In this document: positions 1 through 11,839 of the stretch, piece after piece
Layout: every line of letters begins with the position of its first letter
Numbering within the stretch: position 1 is the first letter of the stretch
NCBI GenBank assembly: GCA_002270565.1
Contig: NQMI01000053.1
Coordinates: 62,177-126,176 of the forward strand
Source: Stenocarpella maydis
Taxonomy: Eukaryota; Ascomycota; Sordariomycetes; Diaporthales; Diaporthaceae
DNA: 64,000 bases
Direction: 5' to 3'
Program-made: the position numbers and the translations under genes
The notes under the pieces: generated by a model
The model's database searches: none
Told to the model about the DNA's origin: nothing
What the model saw: the letters and a program-made list of their open reading frames with translations, nothing else

Positions 1-1203
1 ACTAATTAGTATTAAATAGCCTTTGCTATATAGCTGTTAATACGTATGTATAGTGCTTGTTAAACTAGTTCTGTTATTTAATAATCTATCTAGGTTCTAA
101 AATGAGGGAGGAGAAGCATACGGTAGGGGCTTAAGGCCTCCGTGCGGTACCTAGGTGGCTGACTAAGCCACCTCATCCCCATACTGATATGCGATCCTAA
201 GTGCTATTCCAACAGTATATGTACTTACTTAGTCTGTAAATTACTACTAGAATACTATTATATAGTACCCTAGTTAAGGGTTTTTATAAGAGAAGTAGCT
301 TTGTAATAAAGTCTAGACTAAGGGATGACCATATAGTCATAGGTACTAAAAGGGGCTTTAATAGTCACATATAGTGCGTGCTGGGATGCCTTATTTTTAT
401 TATATAAGTTATATTTATTAATAATATTCTTAATCTTCCCTTTAATTATTACTATACTTACTTAGTAGCTATATACTAATACTTTATATATCTTCCTAAT
501 TAACTTATTTTATTCTTTTAGATATATAAGAGTTTTTTAGGCTGGGAAGTTAATTCTAATTATAGCATTAAGTTCTTAGTTAAGGATAAGGCTTTTTCTT
601 AAGCCTTAAAGACTGTTTATTCTATAAATAAACCCTTATCTTAATGGTTAGATCTCCTACTAAAAGTATCTACCCTAGCATTCTTAATTCCATTTATATA
701 GATAACCTTAATATTGAATTATAATAAGAACTCTATATATCTAACTTGCTATTTATTAAGGATTTTAATTATTATAAAGGTAGTAAGATTCCTATAGTCT
801 ATATAGAGTTTAATTTATTTCTTAGCTCTAATAAGGTAGTATTATTATTTCTAGAATGGATATATTATTGCTATAAATTCTTTATTTAATATAATGTACT
901 GGGTGTCTAATTTATTAAACTTTTTGCTAAAGTTTATAATAATATATGTTCTTTCTTAAGCATCCTTTTAAGTAAGTTCTCTACCTACAGCATTATCTAA
1001 AGCAATTATATAGACCTTAAATTCTTTTTCTAAATTTACTTCTTTAAGTATAGGGTCTCTTATAACTTTATCTTTAAGTATCTAAAAGGCTTATTACTTA
1101 GTATTTATTTAAAGATAAGGTCCTTTTTAGAAAGGTTTATTAGTAGTTTTATAATATTACTATCTTATATAATAGATTATTAATAGAAGTTAATATATCG
1201 AAG
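1..1203 (-). mobile_element. RIP-degraded gypsy-like pol fragment (RNase H part)
   Basis: Very AT-rich DNA with stops in all frames. Read on the minus strand, about 1085-965 gives a decayed version of the RNase H entry region of Ty3/gypsy polyproteins: a stretch like DPILKEV, then KEFKVYIIALDNAVG, which resembles the family pattern VYTDASDxAIGAVL. The fragment ends at about 1203 against the LTR-like block, and reverse transcriptase signal continues on the far side of that block in the same orientation. Loss of C and G with TA-rich replacement fits RIP. I infer an old inactive retroelement; the family assignment rests on weak residual similarity. Confidence 0.55.
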
Positions 1204-1674
1204 TGTAATGATCAGAGGGTTCCGAGTTACCTAAAGCCTAAGGGATCAAGGGTTTATGTTCGGGATACGTTGCGAAGCGGTAATTGAGCAATGTTCGTTC
1301 TGACTGATAATGATTACTAGCTGTGAGGCTATCCAGTAGGTGAACTGAATACTTAGATTGATGACTGAAGAGTCTGTTCTGTGAAAGCTATCTACTGTGG
1401 TGATGATTATGTCCTTATATGTTCTGACTCTTCAGTGGCTTGCAGGCTCGCATGTCGAGCCATTGAGCCATGATGGGAGGCTTGATGCTTCCTTCTGCGA
1501 GCGGGCTTGTATGGCTTGCAATTGAGCGTTGCGAGCCAAACCATAACCCTTGGTGGGGCGTGGCGTTACTAACCCATCAGGTGTCTGGCTGGGTTGGGGA
1601 TTACCCCGCTGAGGTCAGGGGTGCTTTTTACGGTAGTCAGCCGCCAACCTTGGGTGGTTCATAAAATCATAACA
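1204..1674 (-). repeat. LTR-like block, copy 1 (little RIP damage)
   Basis: A GC-richer block of about 470 bp begins TGTAATGATC and ends near ATAACA, the TG...CA outline of an LTR. Its middle (about 1341-1445) clearly matches 6718-6823, sharing runs such as ATACTTAGATT and AGCTATCTA, and its right end shares GTAGTCAGC with 7000-7010. It interrupts minus-strand pol sequence, with reverse transcriptase to its right and RNase H to its left, so it looks like a solo LTR inserted into an older element. Flanking pentamers CGAAG and CTAAG agree at four of five positions, a possible decayed target duplication. Ends are approximate. Confidence 0.5.
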
Positions 1675-2700
1675 CTAAGGAATGCCCTAATGTCCTTAAT
1701 ATTTATAAGAGTTAGCTATTCTTTAATTGCTTTAACTTTTTCTTCCTATATTTTAATCTTTCCTAATTTAATTATATATCTAAGGTAGTTAACTTTTTAT
1801 ATATGCTAGTTGCACTTTTTAGGCTCTACTAAGAGGTTAGTGTTTTAGAGGTTTTAAAGTATTTTTTAATATATTTCTTATATTCTTTACCAGTTTTTAA
1901 CACGATAAGGATATTATCTAGATAGGTAATAATAACGATATTAAGATGCTTATATAGGATATAATTAATTATTTCATGGAATAATACAGGTATATTAGTT
2001 AATTTAAAAGGTATAATCATTATTTTATTATATCTATAGTATATCCTAAATGCTGTTTTTCATCCTTTTCCTTCCTTAATTTAAATAAGATTATATTTAT
2101 GTTTTAAATTAAGTGCTATAAAGTATTTTGCTCCTCTAAGTTAATCATATAGTTTCTTAATAAGAGGAAGAGGATATTAGTTTTAATTATAATATTATTT
2201 AGTTATTAGTAGTTGATATAAATTTATAGTTTACTATTCTTCTTTAGTATAAAGAGGATTAGGTATCCTGCTGGTAATTATAATAGTCTAATAAATCCCT
2301 TCTTAAGGTTTTTATTAAGGTACTTTTTAAGTTCTTTAAGTTATTCCTTATTAAGCCTATAGATGGGTTTGAAATATAGTATAGTTCTAGGTTTTAAGGG
2401 TATCTTATGGTCCTATTAAGCATATTATAGTAGTACTATATTAAGGTTTTCCTGGATCATCTTTTTAAATTTAAAGTATTTGCTTAATATCTATCCTAGT
2501 CTATTAAGGTTTATCTCCTCTCTTTCTTGCTTTAGGTAGTGGAGGTAGTATTATGCTCCTTACTGGTATATTATGTGTCAATTAGTTTATTTAAAGTAAT
2601 GATATCTTAATTAACTTTAGCCTCTTTATAAGGTCTTTAAGAGGTTTAATCTTTCTCTAGTTGTTTTAAGCTAGGCTTTTTGCCTACCTATAGAGGTATT
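1675..2700 (-). pseudogene. Decayed reverse transcriptase of a Ty3/gypsy-like element
   Basis: The minus-strand frame at 2020-1829 has residual reverse transcriptase character: IPFKLTNIPVLFHE corresponds to the family pattern MPFGLTNAPATFQ, and YLDNILIVLKTGKEYKKYI corresponds to the catalytic YLDDILIYS region, with the second catalytic Asp replaced by Asn. The change is compatible with the C-to-T transitions left by RIP. The rest to 2700 is AT-rich and full of stops. Sequence at about 2330-2700 recurs in mutated form at 3640-4040, so two copies of the same region lie in direct orientation. The element cannot be functional. Confidence 0.65.
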
Positions 2701-3620
2701 GAAAACGGGCCAAGAGGGAGAGCGAGAGGACAAAACCTCCACACACACAAAAAGCCACACGTTCTGCCAGAGCCCTGATTAAGTAACCACCCTAAGAGGA
2801 GCGTGGAAGGCAAGAAGAGGAGCCCCTAACGCGATAGGAGAGTTATAAAGGGAATAGAGGGTGCTAAAAAGGAGAGGCAGAAAAAGAGGGTATAAGAAAT
2901 AATTTTATAGTATATATATATATATTAGATAGATATAAATTCATAGGGTATAAAAAGATTGATTCTCTAGGACTAGAAATTTCTCAAAAGCAACGCAGGA
3001 AGGCCCCTTCTTATAGCCTTGGAGNTATTGTTAAACGGAACCGCTCAGCAGGGCGTTGGTACTCCGTGCAAGGAGTTACCCTAGACTTCGTTGTAAGGAG
3101 TTACCCTAGACTTTCTAGCAAGGAGTTACCCTAGACTTGCGAGTCAGGCGATTTTCGCTAAGTACGCCCAGTGCGTGCGTGACGCAAGATGAGTTTGGTG
3201 GCCGTGAGTCGATTATTTTGGCCTGCATTTGCACCTTAATTCAGACCTCTGCATTACCCTTATTTCTTACCCAAAAAGTATATAACTTAGTGCATTGGAT
3301 AGCTTGATTTCTGAAGTTTATATGTACTTAATTTGGGCATTGCTAGGGCTATGGTTGGCTGGTTGCTTGGAACCAAAGATGGTGTGTTGGAAGGGCGAAT
3401 TTTCCGGCATTTGCAAATTTGCACCAGAGCCTACCGCAGCGTGCCCAGGGGTGAGACGACGTCGGAGGGTATATAAGGAGGGCTTACAGAAGCCCAACTT
3501 AATTCAATACAAAGTTGTCCAGACCATTGTCAATCGTCCGAATTCGCCTCAGAGCACCATACTGCGACCCTGCCGAAACACACACACGCTGAACTGAATG
3601 CTATTCTATAGCACAAATTC
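2701..3620. mobile_element. GC-rich island between retroelement copies, LTR-like, with an N
   Basis: A block of normal composition sits between two RIP-degraded copies of the same pol region. It contains the window's only ambiguous base (3025), a triplicated 25-bp repeat, a TATA-like GTATATAAGG at about 3468-3477, and then a cytosine-rich stretch resembling a retrotransposon LTR and leader. A 100-codon open frame at 3295-3597 resembles no family I know. The block may be the LTR/leader of a younger insertion, or an assembly join, since the N lies inside it. No gene is called. Confidence 0.4.
3069..3143. repeat. 25-bp tandem repeat, three copies
   Basis: The 19-mer AAGGAGTTACCCTAGACTT starts at 3070, 3095 and 3120, a strict 25-bp period. 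The six linking bases differ between copies. It lies 45 bp right of the ambiguous base at 3025, inside the non-degraded island. Confidence 0.9.
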
Positions 3621-3639
3621 ATCAGAATACTCCCTAAGT

Positions 3640-6559
3640 ACCTTAAGTTATTCTTTATTAAGTCTATAAGTAGGTTTAAATTATAGTATAGTTCTTAGTT
3701 TTAAGGGTATCTTATAATCCCATTATATATATTATAATAATACTATATTAAGTTTCTCTTAGAATATTTTCTTAAACTTATAGTATTCTCTTAGTATTTA
3801 TGCTAGTCTATTTATATTCATCTCTATCTCCTCTTTCAAGTAGAGGAGGTGTTGCTATATCTATTACTATTATGTAGTATGCTAACTAGTTAGTTAGGGC
3901 TTCTGTAGGTTAGTCTATAGTAGACTGAAGTTTTGCTTCTAGGAGTAATAATCTTCTAATTAACTTTAGCCTTTCTATAAGGTATTTAAGAGGTTTAATC
4001 CTTCTCTATTCTTCTTAAGCTAGGTCTCCTGCTTGCTTACAGAGGTATCTATAGGTTCATTTAAGTATATTATTTACTTACTATCTTTAGTAATATAACT
4101 CCTTCTTAAGCTATTAATTACAACCTTCTTCTAGAGAATAGCATTATCCTAAAAGATCTAGCTAGTAGTCTAATTAACTGGAAAATTTATACTATATAGC
4201 TATAGAAGTCCTAAGATTAGTTCATAATATACTATATTTATAATATTTAGAGTTATAAAAGTAGTATATCCTTAGATTAAGATAAGTAAGTAATTAGTCT
4301 TTATATTAATTACTCTATTTCTATATCCTACTTCTATACGTTCCATAGTATTAAATCTATAAGAGTCTTCCTTTTAATACTATAAGATATAATCTTTATT
4401 AATAATGCTTAGTAATATAAAGTTACCCTAAACGCTACTATTTAATAGTATATTATACAGTTTTCTATGAATTTTCATTCTTAGAATAATATATATATGA
4501 TTTCTATAAGTTATATATAAGGACTAATGGTCTATAATTAACTATTATCCCTTTATAAGCAATCATCATCTTTTCCCTATCCTTATTATTTATATACTAA
4601 GTATTACTATTACCAGTTACATTATCATTTTATCTCTTTATACTAGAGTAAGAGTTTCTTATTCCAATGGATAGGGAATTTAGTTAACTCATATACTCAT
4701 ACTCTATTAAGTCTTTATAGATATCCAAGTAGTAGGTTCTTATTAAGTTTAAGGATTATATAGGCCTTAGTCTTATTATAGCTAGCAATCTTCTAATACT
4801 TAAGTTTAAAGTACTTATAGGTTTTTATAATAGGTTTTAAGTAGAACCTTCTAGGGAAGAAAGATTGGCTAGCTTTCTCTTAAAAGTAAATATAATAAGC
4901 ATACTAGATGCATAAGATCTATAAGATCCTAGCATGCTTAGGATGCTGTAGCTAGAGATAGGTCTTATCTCTAGTTTCTCTAATAGGAGGCTGGTATAGT
5001 TCTTTTATAGCCTATGTTAGGGGTATATCTATAATAGTAATTCTGGTTGTATTAGTACTGGGCGCAATAGGTTAGCACTTTTCTAAGTGCTTTTTAGGGT
5101 TTTTATTAGGGTATTTACATCTATTAGTATCCAATATAGAGTCTTTATTATTTCCTTAGGCATTATTTTTAGCACTTAAGCAGTCTAAGTTACTATTATT
5201 TATTACTATATTATATAGTAATCCTTATCTTCCTATTGCTAACTATCTTTCCTATTAAGGTTATTTAGGAAATCATCTAGAGGCTTCTTTTTTTAAAAGG
5301 TATAGTAAGTACTAGTTATTAAAGCAAGAGGTATAGTTAAGGGCTTTATGCTTAGGGCTAGTATCTGCTGCTTTCTTAAGAATAGTTGGTAGGTTTTCTA
5401 GATCCTTAGGTTTGCTCTTATTAAGATGGATTAGATATTCTATATAGAGGTTGGGTTAATAAATATAAGGTATCTTGCCTTCCGGGTATACCAGGTATTC
5501 TTTATTAAGTAAATAGCTATATTATTTAGGCTATTCCTAGTATATCGTTATATTAACCTATTATTATCCTTCTGGGATAGGTTTCTATAGTTGTTTTCTA
5601 GGCTAGTAGCATTCCTTAGAGAAGTATTCTAGTCTTTTATAATTATAATACTTCTAATTATTATTATAGTATTACTATATTGCATTAAGTTCTATAAGTT
5701 CTAAATGAGTACTATAGGTAGTTCTATATTATTGTTACTAATTATTATAGAAGTTACCTTTATAGTAGTACTTCTTTCTATTATTAGGTTAGTGTTAGGG
5801 CTTTTATTAGTTTTTAGGATTTTTATGCTATTATTATTATTATTATTTAAATAGGTAATTATTAATACATACAATTATAGTAATATATTTTATAAGTTCT
5901 TTAGGCCTATTTGCTTTAGAGAGCTTATCTTTTACATCCTCTTTAAGTCTTTCATAGAACTAGCTTATAAGTACTTTATTACTCTAAGTAATATAGGTAG
6001 TAAGTTATTTAAAGTAGGTAGCATACTTAAAAGCTAAGCGTTTTTATCTAATTATATAAGCTATTGTTTAATAATTCATTCTTTATCTAGGTTATTAAAA
6101 GCATCTTTTAAGGCTTATTTAAAGTTATTATATTTCTTAAAAATGGCTTTAGTATTATTATCCCAATCCTTCTTATTATTCTCTAAGTAGTCCCTAAGAG
6201 TAGATTTAAACTAAGTAAGGGCGTTTTCCTTAAGCTAATATCTAGTAAAAATAATTTTATTATAATTAGTTCCAAACTAAAATTCATAATACCTAAAGTA
6301 AGTATAGCATTAAGTAAGGAATTCCTTGAGAGTTCCCTTATCTCCCTTATAAGAGCTAGGCTTATCCATTTTATAAGCTTTAGCTTGCTAAACTATACAA
6401 AGATAATTAATTTCCTATTAAAGGGCTTCAATATATAGGGCTATTTCCCAGACATTTATAATCTAAGCCTATCCATTGTTAGAGGAGGTAATTGATATTA
6501 TATCTTTATATTGCTTAGTTAATATTATATATAGCCGTTCTAAACAAGAGTTATCAAAA
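3640..6559 (-). mobile_element. Second RIP-degraded gypsy-like copy (gag-pol remnant)
   Basis: AT-rich sequence with no usable reading frame. Its left end (3640-4040) is a mutated copy of 2330-2700, shown by shared runs such as TTAAGGGTATCTTAT and TAGTATAGTTCT. An LTR-like block adjoins the right end at 6560. In minus orientation this gives 5' LTR, then a gag-like interval, then the start of pol, with the 3' part missing at the GC-rich island. That order is inferred from position; I could not recognise gag, protease or zinc-knuckle residues through the mutations. Confidence 0.5.
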
Positions 6560-7037
6560 TGTAATAATTATACTAAACCTTTATAGAGTTTAGTAGGTAA
6601 CCTATAGGGTTTATATTAGCAGAGTAGTATAAAAGCAGCATATGACTAAGTTGTAGTATATAAAGATACTATTTGTAAAGAAGGTATAAATAGAAGCTAT
6701 AAGGCTATCTAATTAGTACAACTAAATACTTAGATTAATAACTAAAGAGTCCGTTTTATAAGAGCTATCTATTATAATAATAGTTATATCTATATATATA
6801 TTCCGACTCTTTAGTAGCTGTATTAGATTTAAAATAAGGCTATATATTCATGAATATATGAAATATATTGTGATCTAATATATTTATCTGAGGGGAGGGG
6901 TGGGCCCTTAATCCTAACCCTGGTGGGATAATCTGTTACTGATGAATCAGGCGGGGTAGGTGCTTCGGGGCTGACTTATGATTTGCGAGGGCTGTCTCTT
7001 GCAGTAGTCAGCGGTCGATGGGTATGGGTTTATAACA
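6560..7037 (-). repeat. LTR-like block, copy 2 (half RIP-degraded)
   Basis: It starts TGTAATAATT and ends near ATAACA. The left part (6560-6880) is AT-rich and aligns with 1204-1445 through changes that are mostly C-to-T or G-to-A. The right part, from about 6890, keeps normal GC and aligns with the end of copy 1. If the minus-strand reading is right, this is the 5' LTR of the degraded copy at 3640-6559. Boundaries are approximate, and no clear target duplication was found. Confidence 0.5.
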
Positions 7038-7779
7038 CAGTATTTAAGAGAGATATTGCTAATCTTGGGTAACTCTAGGCGGTTAAAAATGATATCAATA
7101 TTCTTATAGGTAATGCTATTAGTATGGTAATATTTAATATATATAGGCTTAAGTATTAAAGGATTCCTTATTAAAAAATATTATAGCTAGTTCTTTCCCA
7201 TTAGTTATTACTCTATATTATTAGGGATATTATTATTAGCAATATAAGTGGTAAGGCGGTAGAGAGTAATATATATAGGGGGATATCTTAGATGGCCCTA
7301 TAGAAGGGCCTAGTGGGCCAAAATTGATTTTTATATTGAGAATAGCTTCTAGTGAGACGAATTATACTCTTTATGAGTTGGTACACCTTAAAGATAATAA
7401 TGTAGGCTGTATCAAGAGAGGTAGTGGTCTTTAGACGCTTATTATTAGGATGACCCATTTAACTGGTTGGTTATAGCGGCGAGATATCATGATAGAGGAA
7501 TATAAGGTATACTGAAAGATAGAAAAGAAGATAAGGAATCGAATGGTATAATTAATGAGAAGATTAGATTTATATAGAAGTTGCAATATGAATATTTAGT
7601 TAAGGGTGAGTTAAGAAGGGGTATCTAAAACCGGGTATGCGTGAAGGGGGTGGTGCGTAAAACGGTATGTTGACTTACCTGAGTATATTTTTCGACCACT
7701 AGGGCCTAATTTTGTTATGCTGATGAAGTCCCAAGAGGTACGCTGCTTGGTTGCTGATTATGAGTATTAGAAAAACTTA

Positions 7780-8069
7780 AGCCCTACTTAATAATAACTT
7801 CTTAGCAAAATCCTCAAAGCATATAATAAGAAAGAGATAGAGTTGGTAATGACCTTATGAAAAAACTAGCAGCTGTAAAGTCAAATTAAAGCTAGTAGGA
7901 AGCTTAAAAGGAAGAAGGTTATAATTAACCTAAATGTGGCTTTTGCTGATATTGAGGCTATTCGGAAGGCTAAAATTGAGGCCGGCGAGGTATCGTCTGA
8001 TAGTGATACGTCTGGTGATTCCTTAACACCAATAAGAGAGGGATCGGTTATCGTTGTGGCGGGCAATTG
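7780..8069 (+). pseudogene. Possible C-terminal remnant of a pogo/Fot1-like DDE transposase
   Basis: The plus frame ending at the TGA at 8067-8069 encodes NVAFADIEAIRKAKIEAG followed by an acidic, Ser-rich tail and a short hydrophobic end (SVIVVAGN). From memory, the C-termini of fungal Tc1/mariner-pogo (Fot1-like) transposases have this form: a basic Lys/Arg stretch, a phrase like F-x-x-I-E-x-I-x-x-A, then an acidic Ser/Asp tail. The preceding 250 bases are AT-rich and carry stops. The catalytic DDE core is not recognisable, so the call rests on the tail alone. Confidence 0.4.
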
Positions 8070-11000
8070 AAGTTGGGAATAGTGGCATTGTTGACGAGGA
8101 AGGGGGGCCGGAACAGGGGGGGGGCCGAATGTGGGTCACCCACGTTACAAGTATTAAATCAATCATGATCGACAGCCTAGGGTCAGGCAGATGAGGAACC
8201 ATTTCAAGTCCAGCTTGGCTATATGCCTGGACAGTCGTCGGATTGGCAACACTTCTACTACTTCCGAACCGTGCGGATGGGAGTCATGGGGCTGTTCCGA
8301 ACGAGGCTGTACGCGATAGAGAAAAATGAGACAAAAAATGACAGGAAAAATACAACAACACCCAAAATTTGGCAGCCTCGCTTGGACTTGACTAGAGTCT
8401 CTGTCCTCCCTTCAAAGACGAGACTGATTGATTGCTCCCAAAGCTAGTTCCCCACGCGGGAGTTAACGTTGTACGGCCAGGTCACCTAGGTCCTGACCAA
8501 CATGTATGCTGTGTTTTCACCGCGGTTGGGGGATGGGGACGTATGGGGGAATATTAAAAGCCAAGCTCGCAAGATCCAGGACATGATGTTTCTGTTCTGA
8601 TCGTCCGGCAGCAGTTAGGGCACGATGGGAAACTCTTGCTCGACGTCCTTGCACACATTGCAAAGGACTGACGATGGCAGCATGAGATGGGCCTGTCAAA
8701 GAAGCTCCGCCGTAGCAAGAGCCTTGCTGGTCCTTTGTTGTCCAGGACGAAGCATTGGAACCTTTTGGAAATGATGTCTTTCCACCCGCGTGTGTTGGCT
8801 TCGATGGTCGTTAGCACAATGGAGATGGTTGGGTCTGATAAACGTGAGGAAGAATGCATATAAGAAACCTGGAGGAGGGGCAACTAGTATTGGACTTGCG
8901 CAAGTGGATTTCATGAGGTCAGCTGGGATTCTGAGGTTTTCCATACCACCGTGCTGATTAATCTTGCTGGAAAAGGGCAAGAAATTCCTGCTTGGCTTTC
9001 TTGCTAATTACTCTTAGCACCTTGAAATCCAGTCTCGTCTGTGGAGTCAGTGCGAAGCCTGTGTTCTACATTCTACAGTTTACAGCGTACAGTCTACAGT
9101 TTATAGTCTACAGTCTATATTCAACATGACTAAATCCAGTGAGCCGAGAGCGGTAGAGCTTGAGGTTTCCGTGCTTGAGACTGTCATCCATCCTGATGAA
9201 TAGCTCGAACAGAATGGGCTTCCGAGGTGCTCGATCAAGGCGGGAGCCCGACGACATTACCCTGCCACCGCACATGAACGACTCGATCGTTGAAGCTGTC
9301 TCGACGCTTCAAGATGGCCATTTTCAACACTAAGGAAGGGACCATGGCTGAGTGAAGAGACCTCATTACGCCTGCTGATCCACGGTTCGCCCTGAAGTCT
9401 GGCTCCTAAGCCTCCAGGGCCCTTGTCGTGTGGCCGGTGTGATATACTCACAAAACAGAGATGTATCGCATAAATTTGTCTAACTATCCCTGGCTTTAGC
9501 AGCCAAGTGTTCCCAGGTTGCTTCAGCTACAAGTCTTGTCAGGGTGACTCGTTCTCACCCTCGAGGAGAGTCAAGCTTCTTAGTCAAAGCTACTATTATT
9601 GCTCCCAGGACTCCCACTGTGCTGTCCAATGCTTCGCGTGCGCCTAGTCAGGTAACGTATGGGTGAGTTTCGCCAAAGCTGAGTACTCCACCTGTATACT
9701 TATTCTTAACCTCTGTCTGTAGTGAAGTCTGGGCCGCATATAGGAGCATGGCTAAGAAGGTCGACGGAGTGTCGAATGTGTGGTGGAGATATCATCATGA
9801 GCGAGTCATTGGAGTCTCACCAAAGGAGTGGATTGACAGTGCTCATAGGGCTTGTTTACTGGCTGAAGTCTAACCATGCCGCCAAGACCTGGGTAAGGTT
9901 ACGGTGAATAACGTCAGGAGTGTATGGAAAATACGCAACATAGGGGCGCTCATATAGGTATGTGCATTCCCTGGCCAGAATGGAAACCCCCCTTCCGGAA
10001 CAGGCAAGTCTCAAGCGTCCCGTAAACCCATCCTTTTGCCCAGCCAGCAAAAGCCCTCCTAGAACAACGAACTTGACTCAGGTCCACCATGCTCGAACAC
10101 GCCCATGGATGCCCCGGGACGGGTATATTGTAGAAACCAACACGAGCCTCCTGCCCCTCCTGAGCGACTGAGGATGCTCAGATGCTCGACGCTCCTGCAG
10201 CAGATCGCGCTTGGCCCGCGTAGATCACGCCTCGACAAGGCCGCACGCCTGGCTTGGCCAAGCTGGGGTGGTGAACACTGGGGTGGTCCAATCACTGCCC
10301 GTGCACGCGCGTGTAGAAGATCTCTGGTCTTGTTCTTCCCAAACACATCGCCGGTCCTATGGCATTATGGATCGAGATAGCTTCAGCACCACGTGGTGTT
10401 TCACGAGGCCACTGCAAGGTTTGTTGAGACGAGAGCCAGGCAATCCAAATGCCCCGACGGGGGGTTGCATCAAGACGTCTGTTCGAGATGCGAAGAGTCT
10501 GCCGTGTCGCCTTAGCCTGGGATCGCGTCTCGACTGGTTGCCAGATGCAACTCGTCCCGTCTGCTTTTGGATCTTGGGGGCCCGGAAACAGTGTCTCTCT
10601 CCCCTCTGCCGAGGAAGGTAACAGAATGGGAACCGGCCAGCCCACTCTCTCTACACTGAGGCACGTACTATGTACACTATGCACTGTACCTGGCCGACCA
10701 GGACGACCCCGGCGATTCCACCCAGGAACAGACTCTCCACCCAGCCAAGGACGGATCAAGAAGCAAAAGCTGTTTCCTCCCACGGACTTGCCCGATGTCG
10801 TCCTTGTGTGAGCCTCATTTTCGTCCCAAGACCAATGCTTGCACGGCTAAGCATCATGGTCTTGTCGCATGGCGCGTCTAGGCTAGCCTGGCGCAGTGTG
10901 GGCCGGGTGGCAGGCAGGACCATGGCCCCCCAATTCATTCGGCCGAATCTCGAGACGCCCATTTTCGGGCCCAAAGCGGATATAATGATGAGGTGAGCGG

Positions 11001-11839
11001 CGACCAGGGTCGGGTCCGACCTGGAACGGCTTTCGTCTTACGAGGAGGGACCCGCAGCAGGAGAGGAGAGGAGAGGAGGACAGCCGCCGAGCCCCCCGAC
11101 CCCTGGTGCTCTCTCACAGGACAAGCAAATGATCTGCGGGGGTGACAGGCACCGATCAAGCCGTGTTTTGGCCTCCACCCCTGCTATCTACACCTCGGCG
11201 GCAAAGCTCACGGGGAAGGGGAGGAAGGGCCTGCGTCCCGCCGCCCTCCCTCTCGAGCTGCTCTCGAGAAGGCTATGATTTGACGCTCCTCAACTGTAGG
11301 CCTGACTCGGGTCAAAACGTACATGTGCGCGGCTGATTGCGTTTCCTGTAGCTCAAGGATCTTGTAAAAATAAAAAAAAAAAAAATAAAAAAAAAATTGA
11401 GGATTTGATTGATAGGAGGAACATTATGGACAAGAGAACCCCTCGACCTTCAAATCCAGGAAGATCAGCTCGCAGCATCTCCCCTTTCCCAGAGCCTGGG
11501 TCAGGTCGAGAGACGGTGATATTCTTGTTTGGACACAAACTAGCAATGCCCAGTGTAAAAAAACCATCTACTCAGGCCCCGCGCACGTCCCAGTTCCCAG
11601 TTGGGTCCGCATAGTTGTTGCAAAATCACAACTCCGCCCATGGGCAATGCGCGCCTCTCCCAGCCCGTCACTCGGCCTTCTGCTGTCTCGGTCATCTCAG
11701 GTGCCACCCTCCCGGTTCCATCCAGCCATGCGTCGTGGTATAATGCTTGGGATTGTGGTGCGTCTCGTAGTCGCGACACTCAATAAGCTAGATTTAGGCT
11801 CTTAAAAAAAGACGGGGGAAAAAAAATAAGAGACACCGT
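8070..11839. other. Intergenic, no supported gene
   Basis: Normal-GC DNA between the transposon block and the 3' end of noxA. Several 60-160 codon open frames overlap on both strands (for example 10292-10783 minus), but their Arg/Pro/Ser/Cys-heavy composition looks like chance translation of GC-rich DNA, and none shows a domain, signal peptide or plausible intron structure. Landmarks are a short degenerate repeat at 9064-9121 and A-rich runs at about 11367-11397 and 11804-11829. Confidence 0.6.
9064..9121. repeat. Degenerate 8-10 bp repeat around CTACAGT
   Basis: About seven imperfect, adjacent copies of a unit like TCTACAGT or TTACAGC, followed by the same unit decayed to TCTATATT. It is a simple local expansion with no coding context. 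Confidence 0.7.

Noticed and set aside
3069..3143. Regular spacing considered as a CRISPR-like array
   Set aside because: Only three units with 6-bp linkers in a eukaryotic genome; it is a plain tandem repeat.
1..8069. Subtelomere or centromere suggested by the AT-rich start
   Set aside because: No telomeric TTAGGG array, and the AT-richness is explained by degraded retroelements with recognisable reverse transcriptase residues.
10292..10783. 163-codon minus-strand frame overlapping several plus-strand frames
   Set aside because: Overlapping frames of similar length on both strands and no recognisable motif suggest GC-driven chance openness.
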